A DNA stretch of 64,000 bases from Igneacidithiobacillus copahuensis (GTDB taxonomy: Bacteria > Pseudomonadota > Gammaproteobacteria > Acidithiobacillales > Acidithiobacillaceae): NCBI RefSeq assembly GCF_018854015.1, contig NZ_JAAXYO010000180.1:62001-126000 (forward strand). The letters are read 5' to 3'. Of this stretch, positions 16,479 through 26,164 are shown in pieces; positions within the stretch are counted from its first letter, which is position 1; each line of letters starts with the position of its first letter. The notes under the pieces are model-generated. The model was not told where the DNA came from. It searched no databases and saw nothing but the letters and a program-made list of their open reading frames with translations. Both the position numbers and the translations under genes were made by a program.

Positions 16479-19161
16479 CCTGGGCAATTCCTTCCTCACG
16501 CGGTGAGGGGGTAAAGAGGAGCAGCAGTGCTGGCAGCACGACCAGAATGCAGAGCAGGACCACCGCGAGAGCGATACTCAGGGCGTCCCCCAAGCTCGCC
16601 ATGCCCGGGTCGACGGACAGCGCCATACTGCCAAAGGCACTGAGGGTAGTGAGGCCACTGAAAAATACCGCCATGGGCGTTGACGTTTGCAATAGATGGG
16701 CAGCATCGACCCCACTACGCCAACGCAACACGATGTAGATACCAAATGCCACCCCGAGACCAATGAGGAGCGGCAAGACGATGATATTGCCGAGATTGAA
16801 ACTGACGCCCAATAGTGACATTGCAGCCACTGTAAACAGCGCTGCCAACAGCAAAGGCAAAACGATCAGCAACATGTCGCGGTAACGGCGCAGCGACAGC
16901 AAAAGCAGTAGCGCGATACCCACAATGGCGATGTAGGTCGCCTCCTGAAAGGCGCCCAATACCGCCTCTCCACCTTGCACCAACATCACCGGCGCGCCAA
17001 CGGCACGCGGCTCCGCCTGCAGTACCGTGGAGACAAATTGCAGCATCTTCTGATTATTGGTCAGATCCGCCTTGGGAAAGACTTCTACCCGCGCCTGCCC
17101 ATCAGCGGCAAGGTAGCGACTGCGTAAGTCCGTCGGCAAATTGTCGATGCTTACCCGCGAGGCCAGGAGCGCCTCGCCCAACTGATGCAGTTCGTCTGGC
17201 AAAGTGCAAAGTAAAGAACTCTGCAGCGACGCCAGCGCCTGAGGATTCTGCGCATTTGCGGCCAGGAATCGCCCCAGAGCGTTCGCCAGGTTGCCGGCCG
17301 CCCGTCCTTGCGTGCCCTTGTCCTTAGCTGCCAGCTCCTGCAAATTCTTCTGTAGCTTCTCCATCTTTTGGGTCGTATCCGGCGCTGGCGGCGTCAAACT
17401 GGCAGGCATCAATAGCGAGAATGGTGGTACGAGGATCTGCAGGTTATTGAGTATAGCGAGTTTTGGGCCCTGGTCTTGCGGGACATAGTCGGCAATGGTC
17501 AACGCCCGGGCAACCGTCGGTACCTTTTCTAGTCGCTTGGCGATGGCTTTTGCCTCGTCCAGATTTTTTGCAAGGACCTCGATGCGATAGGGTGCCGTAT
17601 CCGGATTGGCAAGCAATTCCTCAAAAACCTTTACCCCCTCCGCATGCTGATCGATCATGTGTAGCGGATTGAAGTCAAAACGAACCTGTAGCGCGGCTGG
17701 TATCGCCGCGACCGCAAGCACGGCAACCACTGCCAGTATCATCCAGGCGTAGCGGTGAATGGGATGCCGCGCCAGGGTAGGCACCCGATGAAAGTGGGGA
17801 AAATCTACGTGTTTCCGCGCCGTTGCCGAGAGCCGCCAGATGGTGAGAAAGGCCGGCAGCAGGGTAAGGGTGAGGAATAGTCCAATCAACATGCTGGCGC
17901 CGGAAACCAGCCCCAGATCGACAATGCCGGCATAACTGGTGGGCACAAAGGCGAAAAAACTGATAGCTGCCGCGACTGCTGCAAGTGACAGGGCTGCGCC
18001 CAGACCACGGGAAACGCGCTTCATCGCCTCTTCGTGGCTTGCACCGTTGAAGAGTTCCTCGCGAAAACGCAGGCTGAACTGGATACCAAAATCGACACCC
18101 AAGCCAATGAATAAGATGGCAAAAGACACAGAAATCAGGTTGAACGGCCCAATCACCAGCAATGCCCAGGCGGTAGTGAGAACGATACCCGCGATGAGAT
18201 TGACGAGCACGCCAACGACCAGACGGGCGCTGCGCAACGCAATGATGAGAAGCAAGATCTCCAGACCGAAAGTGATGGCCAGCGAGGTAAACGCCCCTTC
18301 GCTGACCGTTTTCAGTTGCTCTGCATCCAGTACTGCCTGGCCGGTGATCCCCACCTTCAGCCCATGCGCCGCGTTGATGTGCAAGGTCTCCAGACCCTTG
18401 CGTAAGAACTGGATAGAGGCCTCGGCTGGCTGCAGACTGCCATAATTCAGAGTTGGCTCGATAATGACAAAGCGCTGCTGGGGTCCCAGATGTCCCAAAC
18501 CGCCACCCATCAACTTGGCCCAATCGATCTGCCGCGGATGTCCGGTCAGCTGCGCATCGATACTTTGCGCAAAGGCATCGTATACGGGTACGAGACCTTG
18601 AACATCGACGTTGCCGTGCAGACTCTGCTGCGCTGCCTCTGTAAGCAGATCACTCATACCTGCCAGACTGGGGTTGGCAGAAAGACTGGCAATCAATGGC
18701 TGCGCCACCGTGATCCGCTGCGCAAACTCCCGCACCTGCTGCTCGGAGAGATAGAGCAAGCCATTCTGGGCGAAGAATTTGCCACCGCCCGGCACATAAA
18801 CACTGCGGAAATATTTGGGATGCGCCTCCAGCCAGCTTTGTAGACGCCCGACAGCGTTCGCCGTCGCGCTCGCGTCCTTTCCCTGCAGAACGACGACGAT
18901 ACTGTCGCGGTCCTGGGGAAAGACCTTTTTGTAGGCGATTTCGCGTTTCTGAAACGGCAGATCATGAGACAACACATCGCTAGTGTTGGTATTCATCGCG
19001 AAATGGGTGGCAATGTAGGCGAGCGCCACCAGGAGCAGGAGGACAAAAAAGAGAAAAACCGCTTTGGCATGGCGCACCGAGAAGGCCATGAGCATACAAA
19101 TGTGGCGCATGTACCACTCGCCAATGCGCGCGAGAAAGCGCTCAGCCGCAGGCGAAATCAT
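16465..19161 (-). CDS. hpnN: Hopanoid transporter HpnN (RND superfamily)
   Basis: 898 residues from ATG at 19161, a start that overlaps hpnK by 20 bases and lacks a strong ribosome site, so it is provisional. The layout is RND/MmpL-like: one N-terminal helix (about 36-58), a periplasmic loop of about 220 residues, a bundle of five helices (about 270-430) with GLGVDFGIQFSLR, then a second loop and second bundle (about 735-885) with the matching GLGVAFGIYIVLR. HpnN moves hopanoids from inner to outer membrane in Rhodopseudomonas. It fits beside HpnM and MlaA here. Confidence 0.92.
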   Translation of the reverse strand: MISPAAERFLARIGEWYMRHICMLMAFSVRHAKAVFLFFVLLLLVALAYIATHFAMNTNTSDVLSHDLPFQKREIAYKKVFPQDRDSIVVVLQGKDASATANAVGRLQSWLEAHPKYFRSVYVPGGGKFFAQNGLLYLSEQQVREFAQRITVAQPLIASLSANPSLAGMSDLLTEAAQQSLHGNVDVQGLVPVYDAFAQSIDAQLTGHPRQIDWAKLMGGGLGHLGPQQRFVIIEPTLNYGSLQPAEASIQFLRKGLETLHINAAHGLKVGITGQAVLDAEQLKTVSEGAFTSLAITFGLEILLLIIALRSARLVVGVLVNLIAGIVLTTAWALLVIGPFNLISVSFAILFIGLGVDFGIQFSLRFREELFNGASHEEAMKRVSRGLGAALSLAAVAAAISFFAFVPTSYAGIVDLGLVSGASMLIGLFLTLTLLPAFLTIWRLSATARKHVDFPHFHRVPTLARHPIHRYAWMILAVVAVLAVAAIPAALQVRFDFNPLHMIDQHAEGVKVFEELLANPDTAPYRIEVLAKNLDEAKAIAKRLEKVPTVARALTIADYVPQDQGPKLAILNNLQILVPPFSLLMPASLTPPAPDTTQKMEKLQKNLQELAAKDKGTQGRAAGNLANALGRFLAANAQNPQALASLQSSLLCTLPDELHQLGEALLASRVSIDNLPTDLRSRYLAADGQARVEVFPKADLTNNQKMLQFVSTVLQAEPRAVGAPVMLVQGGEAVLGAFQEATYIAIVGIALLLLLSLRRYRDMLLIVLPLLLAALFTVAAMSLLGVSFNLGNIIVLPLLIGLGVAFGIYIVLRWRSGVDAAHLLQTSTPMAVFFSGLTTLSAFGSMALSVDPGMASLGDALSIALAVVLLCILVVLPALLLLFTPSPREEGIAQDEGS

Positions 19162-20011
19162 GATAGGTTCCGGTACGAATACCCTGGGCGCGTAGATTTG
19201 CCGCGAGTTCCGGCGCACAGAGCGCCCGCCACTCTGCCGCGGGCCGATAGTCTGGCATCAGTTGCCGCAGTTGCGTAGTCTGTTCCTGCGCGGGGTGAAA
19301 ATACAGCTCCGTTACCTGCCCTGCCGGGACCACGGCGAGGGCACGCTGCAGTCGGTCAGCGTCCATCTGTCCGGTGGACTGCAGACCCAGCAAGAGATCG
19401 TTGCAGAAGAGCCCTTGCGAGCGGATGACGTGCCGCATGCGCGCAACCCAGGGCAGTAATAAGCGCGCGCCCAATGCAGCGCTACCCGTCACTGGCGCCA
19501 GCTGCCGCGCCAGTGCCAACGGCTCCCGCGGAATGCGTACCGCACGCAAGGCAAAGCGCTTGCCAATTTCGATGAGTAGGTGCAACACGGTAGGATGGGC
19601 GTGCAAGTGCTTGTGCGCGTTCACATGATCGAGATGCAGACCGCTGTCGGCAAAGGCCGCGTATTGAGCGGCGATTTCGGCTGCAAGCTGGCGCCGCACC
19701 CGCGGCAGAAAAAAATAGCGCACGCCGCGACGCCAAAGGTCAGCGGCAAAACGCCCATGGGCATCGACCAGATCAGGAACCTGCGCCGCAGGCAATACCG
19801 GATAACCATCCACCAGGGTCAAATGCAAACCAACTCCAAGATCAGGCAGATTCCGCGCAAGCTGAATGGCCTCAGAAGCCGCCGCGGCCGAGACCATCAG
19901 ACTTGCGCTATTGAGCACCCCGTATTGATGCGCAGACGCAACTGCAGCATTTACGGAAGCATCCAGGCCGAAATCATCTGCATTGAAAATGACTTTTCGT
20001 TCGTTCGCCAC
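19142..20011 (-). CDS. hpnK: Hopanoid deacetylase HpnK (YdjC family)
   Basis: 289 residues. The YdjC-type metal-dependent carbohydrate deacetylase start is evident: VIFNADDFGLD at about residues 7-17, with the Asp pair, then GVGLHLTL near 60 and the DHVNAHKHLHAHP metal-histidine motif near 128. HpnK removes the acetyl group from N-acetylglucosaminyl bacteriohopanetetrol made by HpnI, before HpnJ acts. It starts three bases after hpnJ ends and overlaps hpnN. Confidence 0.93.
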   Translation of the reverse strand: MANERKVIFNADDFGLDASVNAAVASAHQYGVLNSASLMVSAAAASEAIQLARNLPDLGVGLHLTLVDGYPVLPAAQVPDLVDAHGRFAADLWRRGVRYFFLPRVRRQLAAEIAAQYAAFADSGLHLDHVNAHKHLHAHPTVLHLLIEIGKRFALRAVRIPREPLALARQLAPVTGSAALGARLLLPWVARMRHVIRSQGLFCNDLLLGLQSTGQMDADRLQRALAVVPAGQVTELYFHPAQEQTTQLRQLMPDYRPAAEWRALCAPELAANLRAQGIRTGTYHDFACG

Positions 20012-20013
20012 AC

Positions 20014-21441
20014 TCAGCCATGCCGCTGACGAAGAAAGCGCACAAACTCCACCCCCTCCCGCAGACGGCGTTTCATCATTTGTGAACTGCGCAGCATCTC
20101 TCCGGTGATTTCCGCGATCTTGCCGGCGCGGAAGTAGAACTTCTTGTACATCACCTCGACGGAATCAAAAATTTCGGTGTGATTGAGGTGAGGGTAACTC
20201 ATGGGGCTGATCTGCACCCCTCGATCATTGACCATATGCGCCTCATCCTCTTCGGTAAGCCAGCCCTGTTCCTTGGCCTGGTTGTAGAGGTAGGTGCCGG
20301 GGTACGGCGCCGCCAGGGAAACCTGAATGGTATGCGGATTGATTTCCTTGGCGAACTGGATGGTTTGCTGAATCGTCTCTTTGGTTTCGCCAGGCAATCC
20401 CAAAATGAAGGTGCCATGGATGGCGATGCCGAGCTTGTGGCAGTCGGCGGTGAACTTACGCGCCGCCTCTACCTTCAGGCCTTTCTTGATGTTGTTGAGA
20501 ATCTGCTGGTTGCCCGACTCGTAGCCGACCAGCAGCAGGCGCAGGCCATTATCGCGCAGCACCTTGAGAGTCTCGTAGGGGACGTTGGCCTTGGCGTTGC
20601 AGGACCAGGTGACGCCGAGCTTGCCGAGGCCACGGGCGATCTCCTCCGCACGCGGACGATCGTCGGTAAAGGTATCATCATCGAAAAAGACTTCCTGCAC
20701 CTGCGGGAAGGCCTTCTGGATATACTTCACTTCCTCGATGACACTGGCGGCACTGCGGGTGCGGTAGCGATGACCACCGACCGTCTGCGGCCAGAGGCAG
20801 AAGGTGCACTGGGAGCGACAGCCACGCCCGGTGTAAAAAGAGATGTAGGGGTGCTTCAGGTAGCCGATGAAGTAGTCCTCGATGTGCAAGTCGCGCTTGT
20901 ATACTTCTGAAACGAAGGGCAAGGCATCCATATCCTCGATCATGGCGCGATCGGGAGTGCGCACCAGTAATCCATTGCTGTCGCGGTAGTTGATACCGTC
21001 CACTTCCGCCAGCGGACGCCCCTCGGCGACCTCCTTCAGCGTATAATCGAACTCTTCCCGCGCCACGAAATCGATGGCTGGCGATGCCTGCAGGGACTCC
21101 TCGGGCTCCACGGCAACCTTGGCACCCACCAGGCCGATCATCATCTTGGGATAATGCGCCTTGAGCATTTCCGCCATGCGGACGTCGGAAGGAAAGGAAG
21201 GAGTACTGGTGTGCATGATGCACAACTCATAGCCGGCAGCAATGCGCAGGGTTTCTTCCACAGTGATATCGGCCGGCGGGGCGTCGAGTAAACGACTGCC
21301 GGGAATCATGGCCGCCGGCTGGGCCAACCAGGTGGGAAACCAGAAAGAGCGAATTTCGCGCTTGGCCTGGTAGCGGGAGCCCGCTCCCCCATCAAACCCT
21401 TCAAAGGAAGGCGCCTGCAGGAACAAGGTTTTCATGGTCAT
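20014..21441 (-). CDS. hpnJ: Radical SAM protein HpnJ (BHT cyclitol ether synthase)
   Basis: About 475 residues from ATG at 21441, which touches the hpnI stop as TGATG; an ATG at 21435 is possible. An N-terminal cobalamin-binding-like domain (about 1-150) precedes a radical SAM domain with CRSQCTFC (Cys208, 212, 215). The later GTFILGLPGET motif is typical of this subgroup. HpnJ contracts glucosaminyl-bacteriohopanetetrol to the cyclitol ether. It lies in biosynthetic order between HpnI and HpnK. Confidence 0.94.
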   Translation of the reverse strand: MTMKTLFLQAPSFEGFDGGAGSRYQAKREIRSFWFPTWLAQPAAMIPGSRLLDAPPADITVEETLRIAAGYELCIMHTSTPSFPSDVRMAEMLKAHYPKMMIGLVGAKVAVEPEESLQASPAIDFVAREEFDYTLKEVAEGRPLAEVDGINYRDSNGLLVRTPDRAMIEDMDALPFVSEVYKRDLHIEDYFIGYLKHPYISFYTGRGCRSQCTFCLWPQTVGGHRYRTRSAASVIEEVKYIQKAFPQVQEVFFDDDTFTDDRPRAEEIARGLGKLGVTWSCNAKANVPYETLKVLRDNGLRLLLVGYESGNQQILNNIKKGLKVEAARKFTADCHKLGIAIHGTFILGLPGETKETIQQTIQFAKEINPHTIQVSLAAPYPGTYLYNQAKEQGWLTEEDEAHMVNDRGVQISPMSYPHLNHTEIFDSVEVMYKKFYFRAGKIAEITGEMLRSSQMMKRRLREGVEFVRFLRQRHG

Positions 21442-22613
21442 CACTGTACTCCGTCATGCATTTGCCCGTGGGCATCGATGGAAAAATTGCGACCTCGCCA
21501 GCGTACCTTTCCGGCGATTTGCGCATGCGCCCAAATCCACAGACCCAGGATGTCCGCCAGCATCACCGCCGTCGCCGACAATGGCGATCGCAATTTTCGT
21601 CCAATCCGCCAATGGTACACGAGGCGCAGGCACGCGACCAGCGCCACCGCACTCCAGGCCCATCCCTGCCAAAATGCCGCAGCCATCAGTACCAGAGGAA
21701 GCGGATAGGTCAAAAACGAAAAGGCATGTCCCCAGGGTTGCACGGCGCGGGTAGTGCGCGCCCAGCGCAGGGCGTGGGCGTAGAAGGCCAGGAATCCGTC
21801 TTCTGCCACCAGCGTCTCGACCACGTAGTTGCTCAGCGCGCTGCGGTAACCCAAGGCGCGTATCCGGGCTCCCAGAGCATAGTCATCAGCCAGTTCATTG
21901 GCGAGGGCGGCACAGCCACCGAGCGCATCGAACGACTCGCGGCGCACGGCAATCGTTGCGCCACCGCAATAAATATTGGGCCCGAGCGCTGCGGCAAGGC
22001 GCACCGACGGCAAAAAATGCTCTTGAATCTGCACCGCCAAGAGCTGCGCGGAAAAACCGGAAATGGGGCGCGCCCGATAGAGACAGCTGATCACCCCCAC
22101 CTGGGGCAGGTTCAGCTCGCGCACCAGACACGCCAAATAGCCCGGTCCGACGCGAATGTCCGCGTCGGCCAGTACCAAAACCGGATAACTCGCCTGGGCA
22201 ATGATACCCGCCAGATTGTTGACCTTGGGGTTACTGCCCAGGGTCGTTGTGTGTTGCACGACCCGCAGCTCCGGTTGTCTCCGGAATCCATCAAGGAGCG
22301 GCAAAACAGGATCGACAGAATCCTGAACCCCGCAAATCATCTCGAAACGAGGATAGTGCTGCGTCAGAAAACTCTGCAGGTTGGCGGAAAGCTCCGGCTC
22401 CACACCGTGCAAGGGCTTGATGATACTGACCCCAAATGCGTCCGGCGATGAAAGCGGCCCTGCGTCCTCGGGTAACTGCGGACGCCAAGTTTCCATCTGC
22501 CACCAGGCGAGGGCCCAGTAGATGCAGGAAACGCCAGCGATTGCAGCAAAAAAGTACGCAGCGATCAGCACGAGGTCAGAAGTAGCGATGCTCGGCAAAC
22601 CAGGCCACGGCAT
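21441..22613 (-). CDS. hpnI: Hopanoid glycosyltransferase HpnI
   Basis: About 390 residues from ATG at 22613, with GGAGGAGG upstream, which places the start 38 bases inside hpnA; a GTG at 22571 is the alternative. It is a family-2 glycosyltransferase with an N-terminal membrane helix, SIIKPLHGVEP near residue 65, the catalytic-metal LADADIR near 150, and NELADDYALG and a RWARTTR motif near 245-285. Two or three C-terminal helices follow. HpnI adds N-acetylglucosamine to bacteriohopanetetrol, and HpnK and HpnJ follow. Confidence 0.92.
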   Translation of the reverse strand: MPWPGLPSIATSDLVLIAAYFFAAIAGVSCIYWALAWWQMETWRPQLPEDAGPLSSPDAFGVSIIKPLHGVEPELSANLQSFLTQHYPRFEMICGVQDSVDPVLPLLDGFRRQPELRVVQHTTTLGSNPKVNNLAGIIAQASYPVLVLADADIRVGPGYLACLVRELNLPQVGVISCLYRARPISGFSAQLLAVQIQEHFLPSVRLAAALGPNIYCGGATIAVRRESFDALGGCAALANELADDYALGARIRALGYRSALSNYVVETLVAEDGFLAFYAHALRWARTTRAVQPWGHAFSFLTYPLPLVLMAAAFWQGWAWSAVALVACLRLVYHWRIGRKLRSPLSATAVMLADILGLWIWAHAQIAGKVRWRGRNFSIDAHGQMHDGVQ

Positions 22614-23568
22614 CGCGCAAGGCCTCCTCCGCCGGGCGATGGGTATAGCCAAGCTGCTGTTCGGCTTTGCGCGAGTCGAAATACATGCGATGTGCGGCCA
22701 TACGCAACTCATCCGTACTGACCAGCGGCAAGCCGCGGCCACGCCAGCGCACCCAGGCCTCGGAGCCCCAGGCTATCGGGTACAACAGGCGACGCGGCAG
22801 ACGCAGGCGCGGCGAGGGTCGCCCCGTCAAGCCGCTGATGCGGGTGAGGATGGCCTGCAGCGACAGATTGTCACCCCCGAGAATATAGCGTTCGCCCGGC
22901 TTCCCCTGCTGCAAGGCAAGCCAATGCCCCAGCGCTACATCATCCACATGCACGACGTTGAGGCCGGTATCGACATAAGCGGGCATACGCCCGGCTGCCG
23001 CCTCGAGCACCATGCGCCCGGTCGGCGTCGGCTTGCGATCCTCGGGACCAATGGGGGTGGAGGGATTGACGATGACGATCGGCGCGCCCTCCTCACGACA
23101 CAAGGCGCGCACCCGCTCCTCAGCCAGAAACTTGCTGCGTTTGTAATGACCGATCATGTCGGCGAGAGTGGATGGAGTGTCTTCATCGCTCGCTTGCCCA
23201 TCGTCGCGCAGGCCCAGCACCGCGACGCTGCTGGTGTAGACGATACGTTCCACGCCGGCATCCAGGGCGGCGCGCAGCAACGCCTCGGTCCCAGCGACAT
23301 TGGCCTGATACATGGGTTCGGGATCCGGTACCCAGAGGCGATAATCCGCGGCTACATGGAAGACCCAACGGCAGCCCGCCACCGCCCGCTGCAGGCTGGC
23401 CGGATCACAGAGATCGCCCTCCACCCGTTCGACGTCCGGCAAAGTTTTCCACGCGCTGTCATCCGCGCCGGCGCGCGCCAGCACGCGCACCGGGACTCCC
23501 TCCAGGGTCAAGCGCCGCAATACTGCTGCACCCACAAAACCAGAGGCGCCGGTAATCAGTGCCCGCAT
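22576..23568 (-). CDS. hpnA: Hopanoid-associated sugar epimerase HpnA
   Basis: 330 residues from ATG at 23568, overlapping the hpnG end by 13 bases. An extended SDR protein: the NAD(P) motif GASGFVGAAV is at about residues 6-15, the YTSSVAV segment near 110, and a catalytic YKRSK near 143. It is regularly found in hopanoid clusters as HpnA, assigned by association as a dihydroflavonol-reductase or sugar-epimerase-like protein. Its exact step is not established. It is followed by hpnI. Confidence 0.9.
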   Translation of the reverse strand: MRALITGASGFVGAAVLRRLTLEGVPVRVLARAGADDSAWKTLPDVERVEGDLCDPASLQRAVAGCRWVFHVAADYRLWVPDPEPMYQANVAGTEALLRAALDAGVERIVYTSSVAVLGLRDDGQASDEDTPSTLADMIGHYKRSKFLAEERVRALCREEGAPIVIVNPSTPIGPEDRKPTPTGRMVLEAAAGRMPAYVDTGLNVVHVDDVALGHWLALQQGKPGERYILGGDNLSLQAILTRISGLTGRPSPRLRLPRRLLYPIAWGSEAWVRWRGRGLPLVSTDELRMAAHRMYFDSRKAEQQLGYTHRPAEEALRDAVAWFAEHRYF

Positions 23569-24284
23569 CGCAATTCTCCACTTTCCCATTCGCTGCGCAG
23601 TTGCCGCAGGGTGGCAGCGGCCCGCTGCATTTGTCCGCCGAGCCTGAGCAGCCGCGGCAGATCTTGCGGACGACGCAGCAATTGCCAAAGAAACCCGGGT
23701 AAACGCGGGGTACCGACGGCATCGACGCCGAAGCGCACGGCGTCCGGCACGACGGCATCGACACTGTCAACGATAACGCGCAAGGCAAGAAAGGGAACCC
23801 CCTCGGCCTTTGCCAATGCGGCTAGCGCGCCACTCTCCATATCCACGGCGAGCGCCTGTTGCGCATAGGCCGTTTTGCTTTGCCGATCGACCAGCATCTG
23901 GGCAAGCGACAGCAAGTCCTCCCGCCGTGCCTGCGGATGCTGGGCGAGAAAATGACTTGCCAAAGCTTCATCCGCAGAGTACGCGGCCTCCCGCCAGAGA
24001 ATCTTCCGGGGAATACAAAGATCGCCCGCTTGCAAGTCCCCCCGCAAGGCGCCGGCGGTGCCTACACTCAGCAGGGCCTCGGCCCCCGCTGCCAGAAGCG
24101 CGCGACCCGCCTCTGCTGCGGCCTCGGGGCCCATCCCGGAAAGAACGGCAAGATGCCCACCCGTGCAGGAGTGCACCTTACCCATGGGCGAGGCTGGCAG
24201 ACCCAATGCCTTGGCCTCGACCGCCAGGGCAACGACCAGACCTAGACGCCGGCCTGCAGGTTTTGATAGCGGCTGAGAGCCCAT
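23556..24284 (-). CDS. hpnG: Adenosylhopane nucleosidase HpnG
   Basis: 242 residues from ATG at 24284, which lies 43 bases inside shc. HpnG belongs to the MTA/SAH-nucleosidase (PNP/UDP) family and cleaves adenine from adenosylhopane to give ribosylhopane. Visible landmarks are VALAVEAKAL at the N-terminus, LLSVGTAGAL near residue 75, and VDMESGALAALA near 145 with the Met-Glu substrate pair. The order shc-hpnG-hpnA is kept in many hopanoid producers. Confidence 0.9.
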   Translation of the reverse strand: MGSQPLSKPAGRRLGLVVALAVEAKALGLPASPMGKVHSCTGGHLAVLSGMGPEAAAEAGRALLAAGAEALLSVGTAGALRGDLQAGDLCIPRKILWREAAYSADEALASHFLAQHPQARREDLLSLAQMLVDRQSKTAYAQQALAVDMESGALAALAKAEGVPFLALRVIVDSVDAVVPDAVRFGVDAVGTPRLPGFLWQLLRRPQDLPRLLRLGGQMQRAAATLRQLRSEWESGELRCGH

Positions 24285-26164
24285 AAAGGGAAATACAGTT
24301 TGTACCCGTGGTAGGTAATGTAGAAAACTCGCGGGAAGCCAGGGGCGTTGAACCAGGGATCGTGCCATTCGCCATCTTCACTCTGCTGTTCCTGCAGCCA
24401 CTGGATGCCGCGCCGCAGGGCCTCGCTGTTGCTGTCACCCGCCGCCATCAGGGCCAGACAGGCCCAGGCCGTGTGGGCCGCCGTCGACGCTTGCCCCTGA
24501 CCGGCGAGCCCAGGATCGAGATAGGAGTCGTTGCTCTCGCCCCAACCTCCGTCCGCCTGCTGCACACTCCGCAGCCAATCCGCGGCCCGTCGCATCGCGG
24601 GCTGCAGGGCGCTGTCCCCCAACTCGGAAAACGCCAGGAGCACCGACCAGGTACCATAGATGTAATTGGTGCCCCAGCGACCAAACCAGGAGCCATTGGC
24701 CTCCTGTTGCGCCAACAGGTAGTGCACGAGCCGTTCGATGGCCGGTCGGTCCTGGGGACGCGCGAGGGCAGCAAGAAAGGTCAATACCCGCCCACTGACA
24801 TCGGCCGTCGGCGGGTCCAGCAGCGCTTTGTGATCGGCAAAAGGAATCTCATTCAGATAGTAGTGGGTATTATCGACATCATAGGCGCCAAAACCGCCAT
24901 TGCGTGACTGCATACCCACCAGCCAGTCTGCGGCCCGTTCCAGCGCTGGTCGGTCTTCCGTCCGACCAGCCAGGAGCAAAGTCCAGGCCACCGCTGCCGT
25001 ATCATCCAGGTCCGGATAATAAGAATTTTCGTACTGAAAAGCCCAGCCACCACCTGGCAGATCTGGGCGACTAAACTGCCAGTCTCCCGGAGCATCGGTG
25101 ATCTGCCGGTCGAGGAGCCAACGCATGGCAGCCAAAGCATTTTCGTCAGGCTCGGGCGCAATCTCGAGCAGGGCGCGCAGCCCCCAGCAGGTGTCCCAGA
25201 CCGGGGAGACGCAGGGCTGGCAATAGGCCTCATGGACGCCTTCGACGAGCAGATTACGCAAGGCCTGCCCCGTCTGTTGTCGGTACGGGTGGTCTTCCGC
25301 ATATCCCAGCAGGGCGAGGGCCTCGTGGGCGTTGACCATGGCGGGAAATATGCCATTCACCCCATGCACTCCATTCAGACGTGCGGTAAACCAGGCCTCG
25401 GCGCGACGGATGGCAGCTCGTCGCAGAACGCCGGGAATGAATGGCTCGAGTGCCCGCCCAAGACGATCTCCGGCGAGAAACACCCGCGCAACAATACCTT
25501 TGCGTGCACAGACAAAATAGTCACGGATTGCGAATGGCTTCTCGCGAAAGAGTTCTTCGATACCGATACCCGTGGGATTCTTCGCCTGCGCCTTGAGACT
25601 GCAAAGGATGAAGAGAGGCACCATGACCGTGCGCGACCACGATGCCACCTTGTAGATGTGCATCGGAAACCAGCGGGGAAAGAGCAGGATTTCCACGGGG
25701 ATGAAGGGGACGGCGCGCCAAGGTACCTGGCGGAACAAAGCCAGGGTGATGCGGGTGAAGACATTGGCGTGCTCTGCTCCCCCGTGCGCGAGAATGGCCG
25801 CCCGCGCCCGACGCATATGCGTTGCCTCGGGGGCGTCTCCGGCAAGCTTGAGGGCATAGTAGGCCTTTACCGAGGCACTCATGTCGAAGTCGCCACCATA
25901 ATAGAGAGGCCAACCACCATGCTCTGCCTGGTGCCGCCGCAGATACACCGCAATCTTGCGCTGCAAGGGGACGTCGATTTCGTCCATGTAGTGCATCATC
26001 AGGATATATTCGGCGGGAATGGTGCAGTCCGCTTCAAACTCAAAGCACCAGTGTCCATCTTCCGCCTGCCGCCTGCGGAGTGCGGCGCGTGCCGCTGCAA
26101 TCGCTCTTTCCAGGGGCGCATGCAACTGCCGCGCCACTCCGTAGCGGGCGCTGGGCATCAACAT
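24242..26164 (-). CDS. shc: Squalene-hopene cyclase
   Basis: 640 residues from ATG at 26164 (ATG at 26158 also possible). It cyclises squalene to hopene and hopanol at the membrane. The catalytic DxDDTA motif is at Asp385-Ala390, and several QW-type repeats (for example DGHWCFE near 36, GGWGESNDSY, DGEWHDPW) are visible. Length is normal for bacterial cyclases. The start overlaps the upstream squalene synthase stop, so substrate-maker and cyclase are translationally coupled. Confidence 0.97.
   Translation of the reverse strand: MLMPSARYGVARQLHAPLERAIAAARAALRRRQAEDGHWCFEFEADCTIPAEYILMMHYMDEIDVPLQRKIAVYLRRHQAEHGGWPLYYGGDFDMSASVKAYYALKLAGDAPEATHMRRARAAILAHGGAEHANVFTRITLALFRQVPWRAVPFIPVEILLFPRWFPMHIYKVASWSRTVMVPLFILCSLKAQAKNPTGIGIEELFREKPFAIRDYFVCARKGIVARVFLAGDRLGRALEPFIPGVLRRAAIRRAEAWFTARLNGVHGVNGIFPAMVNAHEALALLGYAEDHPYRQQTGQALRNLLVEGVHEAYCQPCVSPVWDTCWGLRALLEIAPEPDENALAAMRWLLDRQITDAPGDWQFSRPDLPGGGWAFQYENSYYPDLDDTAAVAWTLLLAGRTEDRPALERAADWLVGMQSRNGGFGAYDVDNTHYYLNEIPFADHKALLDPPTADVSGRVLTFLAALARPQDRPAIERLVHYLLAQQEANGSWFGRWGTNYIYGTWSVLLAFSELGDSALQPAMRRAADWLRSVQQADGGWGESNDSYLDPGLAGQGQASTAAHTAWACLALMAAGDSNSEALRRGIQWLQEQQSEDGEWHDPWFNAPGFPRVFYITYHGYKLYFPLWALSRYQNLQAGV

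Noticed and set aside
22522..23868. 448-codon + strand open frame
   Set aside because: Lies opposite hpnA and hpnG, both well supported; composition is that of a mirror frame.
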